Shown one piece after another: positions 8,585 to 15,765 of a stretch of 24,710 bases of DNA. Positions within the stretch are counted from its first letter, which is position 1. Every line of letters starts with the position of its first letter. Source of the DNA: a virus; IMG/VR virus record IMGVR_UViG_3300042312_000015, positions 1-24,710 of that record; one strand, given 5' to 3'. The notes beneath the pieces were generated by a model that worked only from the letters and a program-made list of their open reading frames with translations, did not search any database and was not told where the DNA came from. The position numbers and the translations under genes are program-made.

Positions 8585-10767
8585 ATATAAACATACCCTC
8601 ACAAGTAAGTCAAACAATTACAGACGGGGTTACAGATAAGGCACCAAGCGAAGACGCAGTACACGACGCTTTGGCATTAAAAGCAAACAGTGCGGATTTA
8701 GGTGCAACGGCTTTTTCTAATGATTATAACGACTTAGATAATTTACCAACGATTCCAAGTTTAACGGGTTATGTTCCTTACACGGGTGCAACTAACGACG
8801 TAGACTTAGGGACTTATAACATAACTGCTGACCATATAAATCTAAATGTGAGTCCTTCAGGTGCTGGTTTTGTCGTAGGTTCTACGCAATGGAATAATAC
8901 AATCGGAAGTTCAGAAACACTTTTAAAAGGTGGTAGCGTAACCTTAAAGAACGGAGTTGATTTAGTTGCACGAGTGGTTAACAAAGTAACACCTAACACT
9001 ACATTAACAAAAGCGGCTTATCAAGCTGTAAGGGTTAGCGGTGCGCAAGGTGGACGCTTAGCTGTTGCTTTGGCTCAAGCAAACAACGATAATAATTCAG
9101 CGGACACAATAGGACTTGTTACCGAAACAATAGCAACAAATCAAGAAGGGTTTATTATTACAGTAGGTCAAATTGAAAATATAAATACAACGGGAAATCT
9201 TCAGGGTGAAACTTGGACAGATGGAGACGTTCTGTATTTAAGTCCAACAGTAGCTGGTAAATTAACAAACATAAAACCAACGGGTGCAACGGGTCATATA
9301 GTTGTTATCGGTTACGTTGAATATGCTCACGCAAACAACGGAAAGATTTACGTTAAAATAATGAACGGTTGGGAACTTGACGAACTTCATAATGTTTCAA
9401 TTTCTTCGGTTGCTAATAATGATTTATTGCAATACGATTCAGCCACTTCGCTATGGAAAAACGAAAGCTTAAGCACTGCGGGAATACAGCCAACTTTACA
9501 AAGTGGGACGAACATAAAAACAATTAACGGAACTTCCTTACTTGGTTCAGGTGATATAACCGTAGGAGGTGGGATAACAGTAGGAACAACTGCGGTAACT
9601 TCGGGAACTGTTGGAAGAATATTCTTTGAAGGAACGGGTAATGTAGTTCAGCAAAGTGCTTCTTTGTTTTGGGACAATACCAACGCAAGGCTTGGAGTAG
9701 GAGCAACACCAGCAAGTACAGTAAGACTTGATATAAGAGCGCAAGGTGCATTATCAACTGACATAGCATTTAGAGTTAGGAATAGTGCAGATAGTACTAA
9801 TATAATATCTATATCAGGTAATGGTCAATTTGCTATAGGATTAAGTGCTTCTACTGCTGCCGCAACTGCCGTTACTATAGGTGGAACTGCATCAACTGCA
9901 TCAGCAACTTCAGTAGCAATTGGTTACGGAGCAAACACAGGGGTATCAAGCGATTCTTCAATGTCTGTGGGTTATGCAGCATCAGCAACAGGTTATAGGG
10001 GAGTTGCATTAGGATTTTTAACAAATGTTACAGGTACTCAAGGTATATCATTAGGTGAAAGGGCAGCAGTAACTGCGACAAATAGTATAGCAATTGGTTC
10101 TGCTGCAAATGTTTCTGCAAGTGGTGCATTTGTAGTAGGTGCAAATGCTTCAAATGCTATTGCTAATTCAAATGCTTTTAGTAATGGTTCTATAAATGGG
10201 TATTCTTTTTTCAATGATATTAACTCAAATTATATTATTAATTCATCAATAATACCTGTTAATAATATATCTTATATAAACACCACAAAAAATGTATTGT
10301 ATTTAGGGACAGGAATTAAGCCATCAAGCAATATTAAAAATGGAGTTCAGATTTACACAAATTATAGAACAATAAGCCAAGCATCATCTACAGTAGGTGC
10401 AACTTGTACAGGAATAGCAAATTCAAAAACATTAACTTTTTCATCTGGTACTAATATGTCAGCATTAACTGTTGGAACAAGACTTATTATTACTAATAAT
10501 GGTGGAGAACAAACACACGCTAATATAGTTTCTGTTGTTGGTTTAGTAGTTACAATTGATACTGCATTAGTTAATATAAATTCTCAAACTATAAGCGCTA
10601 CCGCTACTTCAGTAAGCAATTCTACGGTAGTTATTGTTTCAGATTTTCATCAGGAAACAAGGAATGACCAAGGAGATATTATTAAATTATATAAACAATC
10701 AAGTACAGGAATTATAACTGTTGGTCAATTAGTAACAGTACTTCAAAATTTAGGGCTTTTATCTTAA
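8575..10767 (+). CDS. Tail fibre / receptor-binding protein with YadA-head repeats
   Basis: The 730-residue product has the modular look of Bacteroidota phage fibres. Near the N-terminus it has TGYVPYTGATNDVDLGTYN (about 64-82). A stretch near 270-295 has LHNVSISSVANNDLLQYDS, and NGTSLLGSGDITV follows near 318-330. From about residue 415 to 540 there are about 14-residue YadA-head-like repeats with (S/G)(V/I)A(I/L)G cores, such as SVAIGYGAN, GVALGFLTN and SIAIGSAAN. The C-terminus returns to a conserved ending (GDIIKLYKQ to LLS). Such repeats form trimeric beta-rolls. The likely role is host surface recognition. The 3' part (about 9760-10760) is richer in A+T and poorer in CpG than the 5' part, suggesting a swapped module. 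Confidence 0.7.
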   Translation: MAVNINIPSQVSQTITDGVTDKAPSEDAVHDALALKANSADLGATAFSNDYNDLDNLPTIPSLTGYVPYTGATNDVDLGTYNITADHINLNVSPSGAGFVVGSTQWNNTIGSSETLLKGGSVTLKNGVDLVARVVNKVTPNTTLTKAAYQAVRVSGAQGGRLAVALAQANNDNNSADTIGLVTETIATNQEGFIITVGQIENINTTGNLQGETWTDGDVLYLSPTVAGKLTNIKPTGATGHIVVIGYVEYAHANNGKIYVKIMNGWELDELHNVSISSVANNDLLQYDSATSLWKNESLSTAGIQPTLQSGTNIKTINGTSLLGSGDITVGGGITVGTTAVTSGTVGRIFFEGTGNVVQQSASLFWDNTNARLGVGATPASTVRLDIRAQGALSTDIAFRVRNSADSTNIISISGNGQFAIGLSASTAAATAVTIGGTASTASATSVAIGYGANTGVSSDSSMSVGYAASATGYRGVALGFLTNVTGTQGISLGERAAVTATNSIAIGSAANVSASGAFVVGANASNAIANSNAFSNGSINGYSFFNDINSNYIINSSIIPVNNISYINTTKNVLYLGTGIKPSSNIKNGVQIYTNYRTISQASSTVGATCTGIANSKTLTFSSGTNMSALTVGTRLIITNNGGEQTHANIVSVVGLVVTIDTALVNINSQTISATATSVSNSTVVIVSDFHQETRNDQGDIIKLYKQSSTGIITVGQLVTVLQNLGLLS

Positions 10768-10785
10768 CTTTATAAATAAAAAACA

Positions 10786-11100
10786 ATGGGACTTATAATT
10801 AATTCAACAGAACAAAACACGATTACAATCACGGGAACAACTATTGACGTTCCAAGTGTTTACGGAAGATTAGAGTTTGCTGGAAGAGCAGACGGTAAAA
10901 CTTTAGAAATTGCAGTTGCAACCTACGCAAGTAAAGAAGCTTTTGAAAGCGGTGCTTTAGCACTGAGTACAAATGTTCCGATGGGAAACTTAACAGTAGA
11001 AATTCAACCAAATGAAGTGCAAGGTTTAGACACTGCACACGAATACGGTAAGATAGCATTTGAAAATGCTGGGTATAATGTTACAATTGATTTAAGTTAA
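10786..11100 (+). CDS. Small phage structural protein, function unknown
   Basis: The 104-residue protein is beta-rich and without Cys or membrane segments. Strands such as TITITGTTIDVPSVYGRLEF alternate with a short helix containing SKEAFESG. I do not recognise a named family. Translation starts after an A-rich tract (aaaaaacaATG). The stop and the next start overlap as TAATG, so it is probably coupled to the downstream gp10-like gene. Its position after the fibre gene suggests a minor tail, neck or fibre-associated protein. A fibre assembly role is possible but has no direct support here. Confidence 0.6.
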   Translation: MGLIINSTEQNTITITGTTIDVPSVYGRLEFAGRADGKTLEIAVATYASKEAFESGALALSTNVPMGNLTVEIQPNEVQGLDTAHEYGKIAFENAGYNVTIDLS

Positions 11101-11528
11101 TGGCTAAAGTTTTTAAGGTAAAATACCCGACAAGAAATAAACTTGCAAGGTCTTTGCAGAAAGAAATTCGTGCGCTTGGTTTAATTGACGAAGGTACACT
11201 TTACGATTCCATTAAAATTTCAGCAATGACTGGAAGTAAACTAAACGAGATTAACCTCATTATAAATGCAATGTATTACTATTTGTTTTTAGATGAGGGA
11301 ACAACTCGAGGAATACCTCCTTACTCAATTACTGACAAATGGTTACAGCGTTCAGATACTCAAGCGATAATAGGTGAGATAGTAAACGAGTATATTGCTT
11401 GGCAATTTGAAAACTATCCTTTCCTACAAATGGCAACTATTTTGAATGCACCAAAAGTTAAAATACAATTTAATTGGATTGATTCACCTTATACTGACTT
11501 ACCAACAGAACCAATGACAGCATTTTAA
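11100..11528 (+). CDS. Head-tail or tail completion protein, HK97 gp10-like candidate
   Basis: This 142-residue protein has a basic N-terminal helix (RNKLARSLQKEIRALG) and then DEGTLYDSIKISA, a strand INLIINAMYYYLFLDEGT near residues 52-68, and the helical segment SITDKWLQ. The pattern 'small residue-tyrosines-X-E-G-T' resembles the core of gp10-type tail-completion proteins, which join the tail to the head. That assignment rests on pattern only. The gene ends in TTAA, which is also the stop of the minus-strand gene, so the two convergent genes overlap by 4 bases with no terminator between them. Confidence 0.5.
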   Translation: MAKVFKVKYPTRNKLARSLQKEIRALGLIDEGTLYDSIKISAMTGSKLNEINLIINAMYYYLFLDEGTTRGIPPYSITDKWLQRSDTQAIIGEIVNEYIAWQFENYPFLQMATILNAPKVKIQFNWIDSPYTDLPTEPMTAF

Positions 11529-12259
11529 CTCAAAACGTGTTTCATTGAAAGCATATTAAAAACAAATGTTAAAGGTAGGTCGGTAACTTGGTCTACCTTT
11601 GTAACGTCTTCACCAGCTAAGTTATAAACTAAACTTTCCCAAGCGTATTTGCCTCGTTTCTTTTCCTCTTCAACTTCCTTTTTTTCTTCGGGCGTTAACT
11701 CTTCGGTGTCCTCTTCGCCTTCAAACTGAGGTGCAAATAAATTTTCGTATTGCTTAGTAAAACTGTCTCTAAATTTAAGATACTCAGACACCAAACCAAA
11801 CACCGCAGTAACGGGTATTTCTTTAAACAGTTCAGAACGCTCAAATAGATTGTAATTATAAGGTTCAAAAACACGGTTACCCCATTCGTCAACCTTGGTT
11901 TGTCTGTAAAATATTGCTGTAATAATCGGAATATTACCGATTTTGTCTTTAACCGTGAAATAATCTGCGTCAATAAACTCACCAAGCGTTATTTTGTCGA
12001 ATGGTTTAAACGTAAATTTGTCTATTTGTTCATTGATTTTAACACGGGGTTCAGAGCGTAACCAAATTAAATCCTTTAATACGTTGTTTAGTTCATCAAC
12101 TTCAAGGTCGTAAAGGTCTTCGGGGTCTTCGTCAAGTAAAATTGAAAGCGTCTCTACTTGCATTTCGAAAACGCTCTCAAAATCCTTTTCCTCTAAACTT
12201 GCTAACTCCGTGAATTGATTAACCGTTATTTGATTCCAACTCTTTGGCAACTTCATCAT
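11525..12259 (-). CDS. Tail assembly chaperone-like protein, longer paralogue
   Basis: This minus-strand gene encodes 244 residues. The N-terminus (WNQITVNQFTELASL) matches the start of the upstream neighbour in pattern, followed by an acidic helix and a central region (KITLGEFIDADYF). The C-terminus, after a charged E/K linker (about 180-200), has YAWESLVYNLAGEDVTKVD. That ending resembles the extended tail chaperones (gpGT-type) of Bacteroidota phages, proteins that help tail tube subunits assemble around the tape measure. The start is ATGATG inside the 3' end of the upstream gene (41-base overlap). Its frame is +1 relative to that gene. No obvious slippery site is seen, so separate coupled initiation is more likely than frameshifting. 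Confidence 0.5.
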   Translation of the reverse strand: MMKLPKSWNQITVNQFTELASLEEKDFESVFEMQVETLSILLDEDPEDLYDLEVDELNNVLKDLIWLRSEPRVKINEQIDKFTFKPFDKITLGEFIDADYFTVKDKIGNIPIITAIFYRQTKVDEWGNRVFEPYNYNLFERSELFKEIPVTAVFGLVSEYLKFRDSFTKQYENLFAPQFEGEEDTEELTPEEKKEVEEEKKRGKYAWESLVYNLAGEDVTKVDQVTDLPLTFVFNMLSMKHVLS

Positions 12260-12785
12260 TGATTTGTTTAGCGGTGTCTTTCATTTTTTCACCTATAAAA
12301 GCAATGTAGGGAAGTGTGAACTCGGCGTTTAGTTTCTTAAATAGGTTTGCTTTGTGTTTAATGTGTGCGTCTGCGTAGTGTTCTTGGTCCTTAAGGTCCG
12401 TTCGTTTAAATAGCACCGCAATAACTTTTGAAATATAACTGTTCGGATTGTTCTTAATAATCTTTTCGATGTGCTTCATATCACGAACCGAAATAGTAAG
12501 CTTCTTATCGTGGCTTTTGTAGGTATAGCCTTCAAGTTCAAACGACTTTAAAAACTTTTTAGATGCTTTGTAAGTGATAGCATTAAACTCTTTGACCTTT
12601 TCTTTGAACTCAGTAAACTCAAGTTCGTTAACTTCTGTTTCGTCAGCACCCAAAAACACGAATATATTAACCCACTTTTCAAAGGCGTCTAATTCTTGGC
12701 TGGTTATTTCTGAAACCTTTTCGAACTGTTCAATAGTCAGTTCGTTGATTACGTTTGGTACTTCTTTCGTTCCGATTTTTAACAT
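12219..12785 (-). CDS. Tail assembly chaperone-like protein, shorter paralogue
   Basis: This 188-residue acidic, helical protein is the first gene of a two-gene minus-strand unit. Residues 13-27 (INELTIEQFEKVSEI) align with the N-terminus of the following gene. Both continue with a helix, an acidic turn (ADETEVNELEF here, DEDPEDLYDLE there) and a second helix, so they look paralogous. The pair of a shorter and a longer overlapping protein is the usual arrangement of siphophage tail chaperones, normally just before the tape measure. Here they are antisense to the late genes and about 4 kb after the tape measure. A host-type -7 box (TATATTTG) lies 13 bases before the ATG. Function is inferred. 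Confidence 0.5.
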   Translation of the reverse strand: MLKIGTKEVPNVINELTIEQFEKVSEITSQELDAFEKWVNIFVFLGADETEVNELEFTEFKEKVKEFNAITYKASKKFLKSFELEGYTYKSHDKKLTISVRDMKHIEKIIKNNPNSYISKVIAVLFKRTDLKDQEHYADAHIKHKANLFKKLNAEFTLPYIAFIGEKMKDTAKQINDEVAKELESNNG

Positions 12786-12798
12786 AGCTTTTTTTCAA

Positions 12799-12806
12799 CA
12801 AATATA
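12799..12806 (-). promoter_or_regulatory. Bacteroidota -7 promoter box for the minus-strand pair
   Basis: On the minus strand the sequence reads TATATTTG, a full match to the Bacteroidota primary sigma -7 consensus TAnnTTTG. It sits 13 bases before the ATG of the shorter chaperone-like gene. The -33 region is only a T-rich tract without a clear TTTG. The inferred leader is under about 10 bases. Confidence 0.5.
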
Positions 12807-12814
12807 AAAAAAAT

Positions 12815-12840
12815 AACACTTATAAAATAACACCTATTAT
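12815..12840 (+). promoter_or_regulatory. AACACT-N13-CTATTAT element, copy 3
   Basis: AACACT (12815-12820) and CTATTAT (12834-12840) precede the protease start at 12847. The 13-mer CTATTATTTAGTA (12834-12846) recurs exactly at 24155-24167. A 10-base direct repeat AAAATAACAC (12810-12819 and 12824-12833, 14 bases apart) also lies in this divergent 61-base intergenic region, which must serve both strands. Confidence 0.5.
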
Positions 12841-12846
12841 TTAGTA

Positions 12847-13815
12847 ATGAAAGAGGAGTTACCACTTTATAAAATAACTATCGACGAAGAGTACAGCGAA
12901 GGCGAAGAACTCGGGATTGATATGATTGCATTCACGTCAAAACCCGCCGTTATGGTAAAAGGAATGGCATTTAAAGCTGTTGAAAATTTCTTTTTTAAAG
13001 ACGAACCAAAGATGAGGATAGTAGCACCCGCTATGATTCCAATGAACATCTACAGGAACGACGAAGGCGAAGAGTATTTCGTTCAATTTACGGAACAAGA
13101 GATTGAAAACATTTACTCTAAGTTTATGCAAGACCTAAACAATCAAAACTTGTTTAATCTTGAGCATACAGAAAAGAAAGTTCCAGCTTACATTTTAGAG
13201 GCTTGGATTGTTGACAACCCAAAAGAGGACAAGTCTTATTCAACATACGGTATCGAAGTTCCAAAAGGGACTTTAATGTTGACCGCACAAATTACAGACA
13301 AAGAATATTACCAAGAGTTGGTAAATAAAGACCAAGTAGGCTTCTCGATAGAGGGTTTTTTAGGTCTTAAATTAAGTAATCAATTAAATAAATTAAGTAT
13401 GAAGTTACCTGATGGAGAACACTTAATCGAAGGTAAAATCTACGTTGTAAAAGACGGCGAGGTTATCGAGATTAAGGAAGAAGTTCCAGCGGAAATGGAA
13501 GCGGAAATGGCAGCTGAAGAAGTTGTTGAAGCTGAAGTTGAAGCAGAAGAGGTTGCGGCAGCGGAAGTTGAAGAAAAAGTTGAAGAAGAAATCGCAATGG
13601 CGGTTGACCCACAAACAGATTCTGAAGCGGTTCTTGCTATCGTGCAGCCTGTTTTAGATGCAATGGCTACCGAACTAATGAAAGCTATTGCAGAAGTAAA
13701 AGCATTGATTCCCGTTGTTGAAGAAACGGAAACAGAAGAAGTTGAATTGTCGGAGCAAAAGTTTTCCGCAATTGAAACGCTAAAAAAATACAGACAATTA
13801 TTTAAAGAAAACTAA
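12847..13815 (+). CDS. Prohead protease fused to a scaffold-like domain
   Basis: Residues 1-175 match the XkdF-type prohead serine protease pattern: PAMIPMNIYR near 61-70, EGEEYFVQFTEQEIE near 74-87, NLEHT with likely catalytic H107, AWIVDNP near 119-125, and VGFSIEGF with likely nucleophile S167. From about 210 the protein becomes very rich in E, A and V (acidic repeats to about 250), then helical, ending in KKYRQLFKEN. This matches an internal scaffold that shapes the prohead and is then digested. The fused layout (322 residues) fits its position one base before the capsid gene. It is the first gene of the head operon, with copy 3 of the CTATTAT element at its start. Confidence 0.8.
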   Translation: MKEELPLYKITIDEEYSEGEELGIDMIAFTSKPAVMVKGMAFKAVENFFFKDEPKMRIVAPAMIPMNIYRNDEGEEYFVQFTEQEIENIYSKFMQDLNNQNLFNLEHTEKKVPAYILEAWIVDNPKEDKSYSTYGIEVPKGTLMLTAQITDKEYYQELVNKDQVGFSIEGFLGLKLSNQLNKLSMKLPDGEHLIEGKIYVVKDGEVIEIKEEVPAEMEAEMAAEEVVEAEVEAEEVAAAEVEEKVEEEIAMAVDPQTDSEAVLAIVQPVLDAMATELMKAIAEVKALIPVVEETETEEVELSEQKFSAIETLKKYRQLFKEN

Positions 13816-13816
13816 A

Positions 13817-14749
13817 ATGAACAGAAAATTAAAATTCGATTTAGATATCGAAACTAACGCACTTTTATGTGCAAACCCTGACGAGTTTTATTCTCGTGCT
13901 TATTTAACTGAAGACCTTGTTGATAATTACAGAACTTTGCCTTCAATTAAGTCAGCTACTAAATTAGCAAATGTTACTTTCGGTAACATCCTCGCAGCTT
14001 CTAACTGTAACTTTACAGCACCTAACGATTCACTTGACGCTATCGATATCGACGTTTGTGCGTTGTCAGCAATGGCTCAAATTTGTCAATTTGATTTGGA
14101 GCAGTCTTTTGTTTCTTTACAAATGGCTCAAGGTTCTAACGGTGACTTTACAGTTGCTTCTTTTATGAACTACTATTGGAATGAAATGTCTTTGAAAATT
14201 CAAGAAGACCTTGAGTTAATCAGATGGCAAGGTGACACAGGAAGCGAAGACCCAGTTCTTTCTTTGTGTGATGGTTATCTTGTTAAACTTTGTGGTGATG
14301 GTGATTTGGCTGCTGGTCTTTATAGCGGTGCTGTTGACTCTACTAACGTAATCGCTAAAATGACTGCGGTTTATACTGCTTTACCAGCTGCGGTTATCCG
14401 TAAGAAAGCTGACTTACGTTTCTACGTTTCTTCAAACGTTGCTGCTGCTTATGAGTTGGCTGCTGCTACTGGTAACACTCAGACTTACGTTACTTTACCT
14501 TTAGGATTAACTTTCTTGGGTGTTAAAGTTGTTGTTGCTGACGGTATGCCTAACGACACAATGGTGTTGACTTTGAAATCTAACCTTATCTACGCATTCG
14601 ACGGAGAGGGAGATTCTAAAGCGTTGAAAGCTGTAAACTTGACTGATACTGTTGCTGAGCCTTACTTGAGAACTCGTGCAAATATGAAGGTAGGTTTTTA
14701 CTACACTAACCCTGCGGAGATAGTAGTTTACTCAGTTTGTTTTGACTAA
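13817..14749 (+). CDS. Major capsid protein
   Basis: This 310-residue protein probably has the HK97 fold and forms the icosahedral shell. Evidence is the position directly after the protease-scaffold gene (one base between stop and ATG) and the pattern of a long N-terminal region, a helix with QDLELIRWQGD-like residues (about 131-141), an A-domain containing ADLRFYVSSNVAAAYELAA near 194-212, and a final strand VGFYYTNPAEIVVYS. Codon use shifts strongly to GCT, GGT, GTT, TCT and AAC, as in the tail tube gene and unlike most neighbours, as expected for the most highly expressed virion genes. A strong hairpin terminator follows. There is no N-terminal delta domain, consistent with a separate scaffold. 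Confidence 0.85.
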   Translation: MNRKLKFDLDIETNALLCANPDEFYSRAYLTEDLVDNYRTLPSIKSATKLANVTFGNILAASNCNFTAPNDSLDAIDIDVCALSAMAQICQFDLEQSFVSLQMAQGSNGDFTVASFMNYYWNEMSLKIQEDLELIRWQGDTGSEDPVLSLCDGYLVKLCGDGDLAAGLYSGAVDSTNVIAKMTAVYTALPAAVIRKKADLRFYVSSNVAAAYELAAATGNTQTYVTLPLGLTFLGVKVVVADGMPNDTMVLTLKSNLIYAFDGEGDSKALKAVNLTDTVAEPYLRTRANMKVGFYYTNPAEIVVYSVCFD

Positions 14750-14769
14750 TTAATTTAATTAATAATCTT

Positions 14770-14802
14770 AAGGGGGTTCGGGTTCGCCCTTACCCCTTTT
14801 TT
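14770..14802 (+). terminator. Rho-independent terminator after the capsid gene
   Basis: An outer stem AAGGGG (14770-14775) pairs with CCCCTT (14793-14798) and encloses a nested GGG-TTCG-CCC hairpin (14780-14789), with a T run at 14797-14802. The UUCG loop is a very stable RNA tetraloop. It lies 20 bases after the capsid stop and 13 before the tail tube start. It may cap the capsid mRNA or protect its 3' end while allowing partial read-through. Confidence 0.75.
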
Positions 14803-14815
14803 AATACTTTAAAAT

Positions 14816-15322
14816 ATGGCTTGTACAGCATTAGAGGCAATCGTAAAAGGGTGTGATAATAACATCGGTTCGATTACTAAAATTTATATTAACGACCTTG
14901 AGAATGTAACGGCGGTTACAGAGGACGTTCCAAACTGGATTATAACAGCAATAACGGTAACTGCTGACTTCGAAGAATTCGAGTTCAGAAGAAACACTTC
15001 AAACTACACAGAAGAGGCTGCAATAGATTTAATTAACGGTTCGTCTTTCGTTACTCAAACAATTAACTTAATGTTCCACAGACGTGAGGGAGCTAAGTCA
15101 AGAGCAATCAAAATCCTTGGCGAAGGTCAAAGAGATTTAGCGGTTATCGTTCTTGACGGAAACGGTAAGTATTGGTACTTTGACAAAGTTCAAGTTACCG
15201 CTTACGGTGAAGGTTCAGGAACAGCGAAAGCTGACGGTTCTAAATACTCTTTAGTATTGACTGCGGAAGCTGAAAACTTGGCTTACGAAGTAGACCCAGA
15301 CGTTATTCCTACAATTATCTAA
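14816..15322 (+). CDS. Major tail tube protein
   Basis: The 168-residue product has the beta-rich pattern of phage tail tube subunits. The C-terminal part reads VQVTAYGEGSGTAKADGSKY, then SLVLTAEAENLAYEV near 150-164, a pattern I recognise from tail tube proteins of Bacteroidota phages. Codon choice is biased like the capsid gene (TCT, GGT, GCT, GTT, AAC), which supports high expression. It is a single-gene unit between two hairpin terminators, so its level can be set separately from the capsid. The start context taaaatATGGC resembles the starts at 1514 and 5673. Confidence 0.75.
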   Translation: MACTALEAIVKGCDNNIGSITKIYINDLENVTAVTEDVPNWIITAITVTADFEEFEFRRNTSNYTEEAAIDLINGSSFVTQTINLMFHRREGAKSRAIKILGEGQRDLAVIVLDGNGKYWYFDKVQVTAYGEGSGTAKADGSKYSLVLTAEAENLAYEVDPDVIPTII

Positions 15323-15343
15323 CGATTACGCAAACACGTTAAG

Positions 15344-15370
15344 ACCCTCGATTTATTTCGGGGGTTTTTT
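15344..15370 (+). terminator. Rho-independent terminator after the tail tube gene
   Basis: ACCCTCG (15344-15350) pairs with CGGGGGT (15359-15365), including one G-T wobble, around an 8-base loop, followed by a T run (15365-15370). It lies 22 bases after the tail tube stop. Confidence 0.8.
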
Positions 15371-15381
15371 GTTTTATAACA

Positions 15382-15403
15382 AACACGTAATTAACCCTAT
15401 TAT
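15382..15403 (+). promoter_or_regulatory. AACACG-N9-CTATTAT element, copy 4
   Basis: AACACG (15382-15387) and CTATTAT (15397-15403) lie between the terminator at 15344-15370 and the ATG at 15412. Spacing is 3-4 bases shorter than in the other copies. Its position directly after a terminator makes a promoter role plausible for the portal, connector and lysis genes. Confidence 0.45.
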
Positions 15404-15411
15404 TAAATAAG

Positions 15412-15762
15412 ATGATTTACTTAGACAAAGGCGAAATAAACACGTTTGTGTTAACATTAAGTGAGAGTGCAACTATAACTACTCCCGTTTGGCTGTTCGT
15501 CTTTGAGAACGAATTTAACACGGAAGCCCAACCAATTTACTGGGTAGGTGTTGACACGTCACCATACACTTATCGATACAATTTATTTACTTTAGAGGAA
15601 GGCGTTGACTTGACTTTGATAATAGGTCAATACACTTACAAAGTTTACGAAAGTCCCGTGCCAATAATAGTTGACCCGAACACAAATGCAAACGGCTTGA
15701 ATTTAGTTGAAGAAGGTCGAATGGTGGTTAATGGTAACGCACCAAGTTCAATTTATGATTAA
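15412..15762 (+). CDS. Small conserved phage protein of unknown function
   Basis: The 116-residue beta-rich protein has the pattern GEINTFVLTLSESAT, PVWLFVFENEF, YRYNLFTLEE, GQYTYKVYES and GLNLVEEGRMVV. I recognise this layout as a recurrent small protein in Bacteroidota phages, often near head genes, without an established role. It starts the transcription unit that runs through portal, connector, holin, spanin candidate and endolysin, and its stop is 3 bases before the portal start. A head decoration or adaptor role is conceivable but not supported by residues I can name. Confidence 0.65.
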   Translation: MIYLDKGEINTFVLTLSESATITTPVWLFVFENEFNTEAQPIYWVGVDTSPYTYRYNLFTLEEGVDLTLIIGQYTYKVYESPVPIIVDPNTNANGLNLVEEGRMVVNGNAPSSIYD

Positions 15763-15765
15763 TTT

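Noticed and set aside
9820-10200. DNA repeat array or CRISPR-like repeats
   Set aside because: The periodicity is at protein level (YadA-like beta-roll) inside an open frame. The DNA units are not conserved and there are no spacers.
12219-12300. Programmed frameshift joining the two minus-strand genes
   Set aside because: No canonical slippery heptamer or Mu-type G run is seen in the overlap. A stop lies in the second frame just upstream, and the second gene has its own ATGATG start with a paralogous N-terminus.
13490-13600. Low-complexity acidic repeat as a possible separate gene or error
   Set aside because: The frame is continuous and the composition suits a scaffold domain that follows the prohead protease.
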